NCBI GenBank assembly: GCA_964035795.1
Contig: OZ038322.1
Span: 23,270,359 to 23,334,358, forward strand
Direction: 5' to 3'
Source of the DNA: Pterobdella sp. o SKG-2022
Taxonomy: Eukaryota > Annelida > Clitellata > Hirudinida > Piscicolidae
DNA length: 64,000 nucleotides
Shown: one piece after another, positions 52,201 through 62,427 of the stretch
Position numbering within the stretch: position 1 is the first letter of the stretch
Layout of the letters: the number at the start of each line of letters is the position of its first letter
Made by a program: the position numbers and the translations under genes
Notes under the pieces: generated by a model
The model's database searches: none
What the model saw: the letters and a program-made list of their open reading frames with translations, nothing else
Told to the model about the DNA's origin: nothing

Positions 52201-55200
52201 GAATTGAAGAGAAAGCTAAAAGCTTCGTTGAAAACACAATTTGCGGAGAAGAAAAATGTTTCGAGCAAGCATTTTATCGTGCTCATTCTGGGGGAATGAC
52301 TCACGACAACTATTTACACACCGCAGCAAATCAGCACCAATGGGGGAACGTACATGAACGCTGTCAAGATGCTCAAAAATGCTCTCAACTTTGTAATCAC
52401 TGCCGTCTGTACACACCGAAGTCATGTGAGTTTGCTGAAAAAGTAAAAGGGGGCTTCACAGATCAGTTCGGGAGATTAATATTAATAAAAAAAAACTTCA
52501 TCATTTTGAAAAATTCTTTCAGTCATAAAAAAAAGGAATTTTTTGAAAATTATAAGAGTAAGATTAAAAAAATCAATGGAAAAAATGTTGAGGAAGAAAG
52601 TAATATTGATAGTGCTTTTATCACTCAGTTTGATGAGTCTCGTCATGCCAGTAAAATGAGCACAAAAGACACTGATGATACAAAAACAATTTTTGATTCT
52701 TTCAACAATAAGTCGCACAAACCTGGAATTACGAGTGGGAATGCCCATAATGAAAACAATAATTATCAGTCAGATATAATTGAGAAAATTATATCAGAAA
52801 ATAGGAAACAAGAAAAGCATTTGGAGAAAGCATACACAATAAACAACGCCAGTGGACGGGCACAAAGTGTCTTGCATGGGAAACTTCATGACAAGAATAA
52901 TCTTGAGAAGGATCATTTAAAAATTATTACTAACAGTTATCATTTCAGAGCAGATAATTATATAAAATTTCCAACTGAAGAAAATTACGGAAAAAGTCGC
53001 GTAAGAAAAAATGATAAAAATTATAGGTCTGGAAAATATAATTATGAGAGACATGATGAAGTGGCCCACTGCGTCGAGTGGAGGAGCAAGAATGGAACCG
53101 TTGTATCGCCCACGAAGCTTTCTGAAGGTAGGTTCTTTTGAAATGTTTTTAGATGCAGAGTTATCCTTTTGAGTTTTTTAATTACTTTTTTGAAATTTTA
53201 GTTTTTATTAGTTTCGATATTGGAAAAAAAGCTAAATTTTATGTAATTCCAGGAAATTTACTTTTCGGTTTCGAGCTCTTTATGTAATTTGAGTTTAAAA
53301 AAAATCAAAATTCATAAAATTAAATTAAACTTTCAAAAATGTCAAAAAAAACTATTTTTTCATCGGTAACAATGATTGATTTAAAGATGGTTTTTAAATA
53401 CCGCATGATACTCACTTCCAAACCAATAATGAAGCTTACTGAAGTTTTTTAAATATTACTTTTTGAAATCTACAACAAAAGGTATTAGGCAGTTAGACTC
53501 ACATAACCAAAGATAATTCATCTGGGATAAAATCATAAAAAGATTCTATTCCGCATTTTTGTTTTTACGCCGATTTTCGTTCATAAAAAATTTTTAAATT
53601 TCAAAAAGTTGCACACTCAGTAATACAAAGATTTATGATTTATAGAAGTTTTTGATTAATTTTGAAGAATCTTTCAATTTTTGATGAATTATTAAAAACC
53701 TCAAAATAATATTTTCTCTGGAAACTGTTGAAAATGTTTCTAAAACATTTGAAAAAATTTCAAAAACCTGAAAAATTTCAATAAGGAATAATTAGCATTT
53801 CAAACTGTTCTCAACAATTTATTTCCAAAAAGTTGAACTTGATGCATAAAAACTGAATTTTAAGCAACATAGAAAAATTACTTCAAAAAAATTATATAAA
53901 ATTGAATTTGAAAATGAAAAAGAGTTTTTTCAGACTTCTAGCATTGAAACACCATCTGTGGCGGAGCAAACACGACTCTTGACGCTTGTAAAGACGAGTC
54001 CTCATGCTAAATTTTTCAGTTGAACAATTTACTTAGTAAATTTTTGCCGTTTATTAAAAAAAAACTTTTTCTGATTTTGAAAATTTTTATTGCAATCTGA
54101 TCTTTGATCTCAAGCTTGATAATTTGGTTTTGCTTCACTAAAAATTCGTTTTTTTGGAACATTTTTTTGTATTTTCAAATTTAAGAATGCTCATTAGTTT
54201 TTTTTTAACTTTTGCAAATATTTAGAAATTCGTTGCAACAATTTAAAAAACTAACAAAAAATCTCACTTGATATATATTATTCAACTGAAATTAGTTTCA
54301 AAAAAATTAATTTTGTTTCAAGTCATTCATAATTTCATAAATAAACTTTTGAAGAAATAAATTCAATATATAAATAATCTGATATATGTATAAATTGATA
54401 TAAACCCCTCATGAAGAGCCCGTGCGGATGATGGTGATACCCGAAATAAATAAATGTTCTCTCAATTTCTTTTGTCTTAAAGTCAAAAGAAACTTTTGGG
54501 GTGATTCACAAAAAGATAAACTCAAAAAAAAACCAAGCGATTTCATAAATCAACCCGCGCCTTTCACTCTCGTTCAACTCACTCCTCCGTTCAACTTTCT
54601 CGACCCTTCACGTAAACTTTTAGACTGCTCCAATTTTGAATTCACAGATGATACCCAACAACATTTTTCAAACCATTACTCGAAACATATGTTGCACACA
54701 GAGAGCTTTAAGGATTTTGTGCTTCATAATGCTTCATTGAAATGGTTTGCAGGTGTACCGAATGATAACTCCTCCTATGGTCCTTCTTTTAGTGGCTTCA
54801 AATCAAAAAATCTTTTTATACACCACAAACGTGCAGCCAATAATCGTTTTTTTAAAAATAATAGCAAGAACATTCCAAACTTTACGAATAAATCTTTCGG
54901 AAAACACAATTCAGGCTTTTTGGTTCATTCTCTTAAATTTAAACAAGCTCACCTTCACAAAAGACAAAGCGACCAATATTTCTACTTTCCACAAAATCAA
55001 CTTTCATTTATCAATGATAGTTATACAAACTTTCCATCCCACAACATACCTCGTTTAAAATATTCCCACCTTTCTACATATCACCAAATGATTTTAAACT
55101 CGCAAAAATCTCAAAAAATGCCTAAATACAATCCATTCTTTCCAAATCCTCGTTTTCTTAATCCTTTGTCTCCTTTTTTACAAAATCAGTTTTTACTGAT

Positions 55201-56878
55201 GCGAGAATCAACCAGAGAACTACTACTAAATGAAGTTTTGAAGACATCTGGGTTTCAGGATCTGAGTCTGTTACTAACAAGAAAAGATTATTTTCACGAT
55301 AATAGAGAAAAAAATAAGCTCTTTAAGAATACAGATTTCAACATTCATAAAAATAATAATGTGGATAGCAACAGTAATTATGATAAGAATTTCCATGATA
55401 CATCTTGTAGTATTCCTTTATTTAAAATGCAAAATCATTTCAAAAAAAACCACGGTCGTCTTTTAACGTACAAGTTTTCATTTGGTTGGTTATTTTGTGA
55501 AAAAGTGGAAATTTTAAATGTGGATGTATCAGCATTCAGAGTGGTGTATAAGAACTGCGTAGAAAAAATTCCCCCAAAAAATTGCGATTCAGACTATTAT
55601 AAAGACTCTGGTGCTGTACATTTGAAAAGTAATAAAGCATGCAATAATGAAAAAAGTGTTAATACAAATATCACTGCAAGTGCTTTTGATGTACCTTATA
55701 TGAGAAACACTCACACTAACACATTCAAAAAAAGTTCTTGCAATGGTTTAGAATGCCAATTTAAAAGCCAGAAGCTACAAAAAAACAACATTCATAACGA
55801 CAACGAAGGATTCAAGGAAAAAAACTATTCAATAAATAAGCATCTCAGTACTCATTATACAAGTTATAATCAAAATTTAACAGCAAGATATGACAGAAAA
55901 AGTTCTTTTAATCACGAAGGAAACGATGAGAAGCTTCAAAAATTTAACGCTGATAAAACTTTTCGCAATGGAGGCAGAACAAGTGAACTTGGAGATACGA
56001 ATGATATCGGCCGTTCTAATGAAGCTAAAACGTTCAATTTTACCCTCAAATACAGATGTATTGAACATTACAACAACCACAAACATCTATTGTTTTCAGT
56101 TATTGATTTTGAATGGGAACAGAGTGGAAAATTTTCTTCGAATGATGAAAGAGAAACTTATGAGTTTCCTAAAAAAAATAACAGAACTAAAAAAATTGAA
56201 AAAAACAAAAAATTGAAATTTGAAAAAACTTCGTTTGAAACTCCTTCAACTAGCAAAAAGAAGGCAAGAACAAAGTATGGAATTGAGTCAATCAGCAGGC
56301 TGTCTTATGGCGTTGCTTTAAACTGTTGGGTGTTTGATGAAACAAATTTTGATCAATTCTTTTTTGTACCTGAACATTTTTGTTATCAATTTGAACTTGA
56401 AAACTTTGACGAAAACTTGTTTTTGTTTTTACGAAAAAACACATTTACATCTACCTCCCAAGAATCCCTCTCGTTTCAGGTGCATATGGGGGTTTTCACT
56501 TTGATTGAAAAATCTTTGCCGTCTGACCATTTAAACAGTATGAGTTCACAAACTTTAGAAAATTATTCGAAAGAGAAAATGTTAGAATTTAATCACCGTA
56601 TCAACAACTTGAATTTACAACAAAGCAAAAAATATTCTGACACATTGTACAACCACCATTCTAAGCATCATAGACACTTCACACCGAGCAATCCCAAAAC
56701 ACAAATGGGGTTTCTAGAAAAAAAACATCAAAACTATAAAAACAAAAACACATTACAAAAGTTCAAATGGAAAAAAGTAGATTTTTCAAATGATTGCAAT
56801 TTACGGGAAATAAAAAAGCTGATAATAATTTATGCTCTTTTTATCGAAATTTATTTTCTCAAAAATTTAATTCACTAG
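34223..56878 (+). CDS. Giant secreted Cys/Trp-module protein, five exons (possibly DUF7042-7045-like)
   Basis: Exons 34223-35170, 36602-36856, 39869-40006, 50688-53127, 54417-56878 join in frame (three phase-0 introns, one phase 1) to about 2080 residues. A hydrophobic N terminus (residues about 18-38) ending at IQACQYPCW suggests a signal peptide. Repeated short modules appear: FSCLGFVRRGKNVFQMLES (about 294-312), CRLKGTLNMKILPE at the end of exon 3, LLRCMAYWEAG with FTFVLLKHNLFDYAWVL (about 495-575), KSCEFAEKVKGGF, VAHCVEWRSKNGTV, FTLKYRCIEHYNNHKHLLF (about 1805) and LNCWVFDE (about 1896). These recall an uncharacterised animal extracellular family annotated with DUF7042-7045, from memory and unverified. 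Long Lys/Asn/His/Ser-rich insertions and an Asp-rich tract (about 52080-52200) separate the modules. The C terminus ends in a hydrophobic stretch, IIIYALFIEIYFL. The last acceptor (ATGAAG|AG) is weak. Function unknown. Confidence 0.7.
35171..36601. other. Intron 1 of the giant secreted protein gene
   Basis: AT-rich intron without repeats or nested genes that I can support; donor GTTAGT, acceptor TAACTCTCAG. Confidence 0.5.
36857..39868. other. Intron 2 of the giant secreted protein gene
   Basis: AT-rich intron of 3 kb; donor GTTGTT is weak, acceptor ATACGCAG is acceptable. Nothing else seen. Confidence 0.5.
45093..45176 (-). mobile_element. tRNA-SINE body, headless copy
   Basis: The minus strand reads CACATGGAGTAGCGCCCTGT, CAGTTGCGCAACCGAAACCC and a GGTCGAC block, matching the body of the SINE at 18550-18637. 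The tRNA head is missing, and the 3' end runs into a short ACTT repeat. Confidence 0.75.
45941..47725 (-). pseudogene. Broken CR1-like LINE, truncated at both ends
   Basis: A second, different non-LTR element. Minus-strand fragments in shifting frames: GKRGGGIFVISRN (endonuclease start region), FLSVIYRPPNTGNF, LGNILDLIITPNLTI, SDHYLILCSLNL, a linker, then FSKIIERLVHSRI, FQSAYRKHHSTKTTLLRI, SLDLSAAFDTLNHNILIDIL and GVPQDSVLGPIIFSLY. At least three frameshifts are needed to join them. It stops at about 45941, just before the expected YADD box, and starts inside the endonuclease. The GVPQG glycine has become aspartate, and the GDFN block reads AGIST. Non-functional. Confidence 0.85.
50335..50412 (-). 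repeat. Half copy of the 3075-type foldback MITE
   Basis: ATAATGTAAGTTAGCCTTAC, GAAAAGCTTCGTG and GTGTTTGTTGTCCT followed by TA match the right arm of the element at 3075-3230. No matching left terminus lies upstream. Confidence 0.7.
53128..54416. other. Intron 4 of the giant secreted protein gene
   Basis: Donor GTAGGT is good; the acceptor at CTCATGAAG lacks a strong pyrimidine tract, so the exon 5 start is uncertain. Nothing else seen. Confidence 0.45.
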
Positions 56879-58484
56879 CATTAAATTTTTTGCTATTTCT
56901 TTCGATGCGAAAAATTTTATTGACCGAATTAAATTTTATTCACAATTTATTTTAATGTTTACGACTAATAAACGGTTGATTTAATGCTAAAAATTAGAAT
57001 GTTAGTTCTAGGTCAGACACATCATTACACATTAATCTTTATCTGTCTTTAATTGTGAAAAAGTTTTTGATTTTTTTGCGAAATTTTCCATTTGAATAAT
57101 TAAAATAATGTTCTTCAAGGCTTATCGTTTGAATATTATTTGCAATTTACGAAAATTTTTTTTTCGTATGACATCAATTTCAAGTGTTAAACTCCACATA
57201 AGTTATATTTGAATGTCAATGCATTTGTCTCAATAAACTAATAAGTATTTAACAATTTTAAAATGTTTAATAAGCAATAAAAAAATAACTTTTTAGAAAA
57301 TTTTATAAATAAAAATAAATTTTAAATTTTTTTTTTTTTTTTACTCTGAATAATTTTATTCATAGTTCTTCACAAACATTGAGCGCTTTTGAAGAAAATC
57401 TGTATGTGGATTGTGCGCTATAAAAAATTAAATATAAATAAATTCATTAATAAATAAACGAATAAATATATACATAAATTTAAAACAATTAATAATCAAC
57501 TATCATAATTAAGGTAATGAAACATCCGACATAAAATACAATTTTTAAAAGTTCATTCAAACGTCACTAAGACTCCTCTTAGTCATTCATTTACAAGTAC
57601 GATTACAGTGGCATTTACTTCAGAAGTCTCCAGAACACTGAGTATTATGAACTTTGAATGCAACTTAATGTAATGTAAGTTTTCTTAGATTTGACAATTT
57701 AAAAAAATTATGCAGTTATAGCTGAATAAATAAAACAGTTAACTAAGATTATCTGAAAAAAGGTCTGTTGTTTGAAACAAAAGCAACCATTATAATACTT
57801 ATATAAATGACTTTCAGAAAACTAAGTGGATTTTATGAATGTATAAAAATAATTAAATCTGTGATAATAAACAAAAAAATATATATAGATGAAACTTCAA
57901 ATAAACAATTTGAGCAATTAAATGTTAATTTAAGACAAAATTTAAACACCTTCATTGTCTTCATCTTTTTTCTTTAATGGGACTTCCACATCATCACAGT
58001 TGAAACCAGAAAGTGCTTATCTTTTTTCTTTTTGCAACATTTTTTGATAATAATTAAATGATAAAATTTTTTTATCTTTTATAGCATTTTCATCCAAGTA
58101 ATGCCAGCCTTTATTACCCTCAAAAAACCATGAAGTGTTTTTCTTTGTAATTTTTGTGGTTGCGTAAGATAAAATTGTTGATATTCACAACTTATCTTTT
58201 TTCTATGTAAAGCAAAAAATCCGAAATCATCCCAAAAGAAGTAGTTCTTGTATGTTATTGTACTAAGTTATCGAATTTTGAAATAAAATTGCGAAATTAT
58301 TTTAAATAATAATATTTTGACGTTTTTAACTGAATTATGTAGTTTTTAAGTTTGAAAATCGACTATTCGAGCCGCCATTATAACTTCGACAGATCACTTT
58401 CGATTGGTGCCAAAAATAATTAATAATCTTCTTTAGCCAAGGTAAATACTGCGAATTCTTTGAACACTAAGGTAATTTTATTAA

Positions 58485-58520
58485 GCTTTTCGTTAACAAA
58501 GTAACATTATCAAGTGCATT
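58485..58520 (+). repeat. Foldback half copy with AAGCTT core
   Basis: TTAAGCTTTTCGTTAACAAA followed by GTAACATTATCAAGTG closely matches the left half of the hairpin at 13360-13400. No right arm seen. Confidence 0.5.
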
Positions 58521-59631
58521 AAAATTCAAAGAAATAATTTCAAAAAATCACTAAGAAATAGACGCCCAACAATTTGCTGGCAAACCACTGAGAAACAACT
58601 ACTGCATAAATTCAAGGGTGTAGATATGTCTTTATTTGCACCACAAGAGGTAACAACTAAAATTCAAACAGCAAATACATCGGGACATATTTTTGTATAT
58701 CACGTTTGTAAGATCTGGTTGAGAAGTTTATGGGATTGTTGAAAAGAAATTCATTTTTTTATATAGGTCGAAAAAAAATTTTGTTGTATACCTTAAATAA
58801 AATGGAGGTTTTTGGCTCAAAACCATGATGAGGGTTGGTGTGAATGACTGCCAGCACATTTTAGTTGTTATCAATGCTTTGGAATAAAAAATATTTATGT
58901 TTTTCTGAAATAATTGTAAAACGCTAAGTATCAGTGAAGAAATTTGTAAGAAAACTCGTTTAACCATGAAGATTACTCAAGGATTTTTAAAGTCATTGTG
59001 AAAACGTCCAAGTTTTAACATTAGAACTAAATAATATGAAGTTCAAATCAATTCCAATAATTTAAAAATTTAAATAAGTGTCACAAAACTCAAAAAAATA
59101 CTCATCGTTGTATTAATTGAAAAGTTGTCCAATCTTAGTTAATAGCGTCTCCATATATCAACTAACGCTTAGCTTTTTGTTATAGAAATCACTTTATCAA
59201 GTGATGTAGACTAATAAAACAAAGAAAATTAATGAAAAGATATGAATTATTCAAACAATAAAAAAATTGGACATAAAGAATGCTATGAGTTTTTTATAAA
59301 ATATTTTTTGGTTTTTATTGGCTTTTTGTTATTATGCAAAAAAGCTTCAAATAAATGCCGAACTATTTTTCAGATGAATTCGTTTTCTGTTTCGAATTAT
59401 TTCAAATTTCGAATGCAAAAATATTTTTAGGGAAATAATAAATAAATCATGGTAATAGTTTCATTGGAAATTCATTTTCGAATTGAATAAAATAAATTCT
59501 GGTAAAAAGAATATTTTTCTATTTTTATTACTGTTTCTCGTTTTATTTCTGTAATTAAAGCTATCATGAAGTTTAGTACTCCAATTTTGTATCTTCATAT
59601 TTTTTAATCCTACAATACCAGTTATAATAAT

Positions 59632-60147
59632 ATGTTAATCTCAATTTTACTCATCTTCAATCTCACAACACTAGAAGGCATTCCCTCAAATTGGGACACC
59701 GTCTGTTGAAACTCTGGCTAAAGCTAACTTTTTATTCTTTAAAAATATTAAACTTTGCAATACATTAGTTATTGAAATATTTTTCCATGATTTTTACTTA
59801 AATGTTTTGCAATTTTTAAAAAAGTTTTCACAACTTTTTAAGTTCAAAGATTTTAACAAGTAGAGTTTTTCGAACTCATTTTTCAACTTTTCAAAAGAAC
59901 TTGAAAGTTTTGAAAACAAGATATCTGATGGTGAAATAGAAAATATATCGAAAAGCTTCGTCAAGAAAAAATTTGAAAATTTCTTTCTGTTTTTCTAATT
60001 CACATTTCAGAGGCTAGTAATTCACAAATCTTTTCATGGTAGTTGAGAAATACTCTTGCAGCAAATATGTCTCTAGCGGATGTACACCCGAACCTAACTG
60101 AATTACCAACCTTCTACCTACCCCTGCCACAGAAAGGTTCAAAATAG
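59632..60147 (+). CDS. Candidate two-exon small secreted peptide
   Basis: Exon 59632-59704 starts with ATG and codes MLISILLIFNLTTLEG, a good signal-peptide shape, followed by IPSNWDTV. Exon 60062-60147 after CTCTTGCAG codes NMSLADVHPNLTELPTFYLP and ends LPQKGSK then TAG. They join in phase (1+2) to 52 residues. Two N-glycosylation sequons (NMS, NLT) are present and there is no cysteine. The donor GTTGAA is weak. I do not recognise the peptide. The second exon is GC-richer than its surroundings. It could be a real secreted peptide or a chance combination; transcript data would settle it. Confidence 0.3.
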
Positions 60148-61543
60148 TATTACTTAGGTAGCTTTTTATTTTTAATGTGAGCGTTTTTTGGATATTCATA
60201 TAAAATTTTTTTCTCAAAGTTGGTATAAAAAATTTTAGAACTAGAAAATTTTTTTAAAATTTTAAATAGAGTTCCAATACTCTATTTTAAAAAATTACAT
60301 TCCAGTAAATGCCCAATAATATCCTTAGCTTGATGCTTATTGGTTTATTGAATATTTTCAACCTGAGGCGCAAAAAAATGACACGTTGAAAAACGGGAAA
60401 ATATTGCAATAAAAAGAAATTTAATTTCGAAAGCATTAAAAAGTTAAAATCAGTTATGCAAACTTTCAAAGGGTACTATCTTTTTAAGAGCACTTGCATT
60501 GTTGGCTTTTTGAGGATTGTCGCAAAGCTTAAAATAACAATCTCTCAAAGTTTTCGTCTGAAGATTTGCATATTTTCATATTTTTAAAAGTTTCTTAAAA
60601 TTCATGTAAATTCCATAAGCTTTTTAAAAAAAATTAAGATTGGAAATTTTGTATTAAACCATTCTGTTGTTTTTATCCTATAATTCCGTTTCAACAAATC
60701 GAAAATTTAATTAATGTGACAATAAATAAGAAAAGATGGTCTTATACTTCAGAAGTAAAGTTTTATGTTCTCACAAATCGATATCATATATCAATAATAA
60801 TAATAATAACTAATCAAAAAGAGCTTACTTATAGAGCTATTATTAACTTATTATCAAATATCAATAACCTGAGACGTTCATTATATATGCAAGATTTTCA
60901 AATTTGTAAAGTAATAATAGCATTTGCTGACGTTATGTTGTTTGGTGAAACAATGCTAGCAGCTATGTAGCCTAACAATTGTGTCAACACTCCTAAATAT
61001 TTCAACTGGTTTTGTGACTTTTAATAAAAAATTTTCCAACATTGATTTATTTTAACACTAGTTTAGTATTCAAAGCTTTAAATTAGCTTGTACTAGTGAA
61101 ATTTGAAATAAGTTATACGTAGAGCTGATAATGTACTAGGAATAATAATGTTGGTTTTATATTGATTGGTTGGTGGCACTGAAAGACAAAGTTACAGGAT
61201 AAAGAAGTTCAAATTGAAAGATAAAACTTTAAAAAACTAGATTTGATTTTATTAATATTTTTATGGTTTGATTCAGTTCATAAAAAATTTTGTTGAAAAT
61301 AATTTCAAAAGTATTAACAATTTGTTGCATTAGCTCTTTTGGAAATGTTGATTTCAAAAGTGATGTTTTGAATTTTATTCTCATGAATAACGAAGTTAAT
61401 TTTAATGAATTTTTTCATTCTGTATTACCTTTGTTGAGAAATTGCTTGGTGGAATTTTGATGAAATAACGTATGAAGTGATCAAAAATATTTTTAAAACA
61501 AACTCAAAATTTCATTGTTCATTCCGAAAAACTCTCATATATT

Positions 61544-62427
61544 ATGGATGAAGAAAAAGTTGGAACTATTGAAAACAGGCCTTTCACTGCAAAAGAAAGT
61601 TTGTTCGAAGATTTCACACAAAAATTTGTTTTTGATTCACTGGAAGAAAACTCAATGCAACAACAAGAAAATTTCAAGCAATTTCTTAAAAAACAAAGAA
61701 CATTTCTGAATCTGAATTTATTAAAAGTCAATAATGCCCAAGACAACACACAAAGCGACGAATTGCCAGAACTTATTGCTAGTGATCAAAAAGAAAAGAG
61801 CAGAGAAAATAACATAAAATCAAGTCTAAGCGCCAAAAAATCGAATTTGAAATTAAAAATACTTTCAAGAAACGATGACGATCAAAACAAAAGTAATGAA
61901 ACAGCAAAAGAAAGCAGTTATCCACGCAATAGTAGTGATAATGGTAATAGTGAAGTTTCTCACAAGAAACTCCTAACGCACATCTTTATCCAACAAGGCG
62001 ACACAGAACAATATTCGAATAAGAAAAAGAAGCATTGTAGGTCAAAGCACGAGTATCTGGCACAGTTGTTGAGGGACAAGAGCCAGATCCTCAAGTTTCC
62101 AGACGCTTTTCTGCACGTCGAAAAAATACTCGATAAAGGTTGCTTGTTATGTTTCTGAAATCAGTTTTTTTCATTATTGAATCAATATTTTTAAAATTAT
62201 TTTTCATTAAAAATATATAAAATATCTTTATGCTTTTATTGCAAAATAATTAGTCTCTAACTATAAAAATTAATGCTATTTATGTCATTATTTCAGAAAT
62301 TAATAAAGTAAGAATGAAACTGATCAATGAATCAGCATCAACTTCGAATTTTATGCTGCCTGAACCCAAAGGCAAAATAGTTTTGCTGCAGGAGAAGGTT
62401 TTCGTGCCTGTGAAGGAATACCCCGAG
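61544..62427 (+). CDS. STAR-family RNA-binding protein (Quaking/HOW/GLD-1-like), N-terminal part
   Basis: Exons 61544-62138 and 62297-62427 join in phase (GAT AAA G | AA ATT AAT) and code about 242 residues before the window's next intron (donor GAG|GTTAGC). Residues about 175-198 start the QUA1 dimerisation region: KHEYLAQLLRDKSQILKFP, DAFLHVEKILDK, then EINKVRMKL in exon 2. This is followed by LPEPKGKIVLLQEKVFVPV and KEYPE, the linker immediately before the KH domain in Quaking and HOW. The KH and QUA2 domains must lie beyond 64000. Proteins of this family bind a bipartite ACUAAY-type RNA element and control splicing, stability or translation. The about 170-residue N terminus is Lys/Ser/Asn-rich, unusually long, and has no domain I recognise. 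The start is the first ATG after upstream stops. Confidence 0.88.

Larger units (their letters stand above)
56879..61543. other. Intergenic between the giant gene and the STAR gene
   Basis: Begins with the 3' UTR of the giant gene, with AATAAA at 56967-56972 and 57232-57237. A foldback half copy lies at 58485-58520, and a candidate two-exon secreted peptide at 59632-60147. The rest is AT-rich without supported features; it should hold the STAR gene promoter and possibly 5' UTR exons. Confidence 0.5.
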
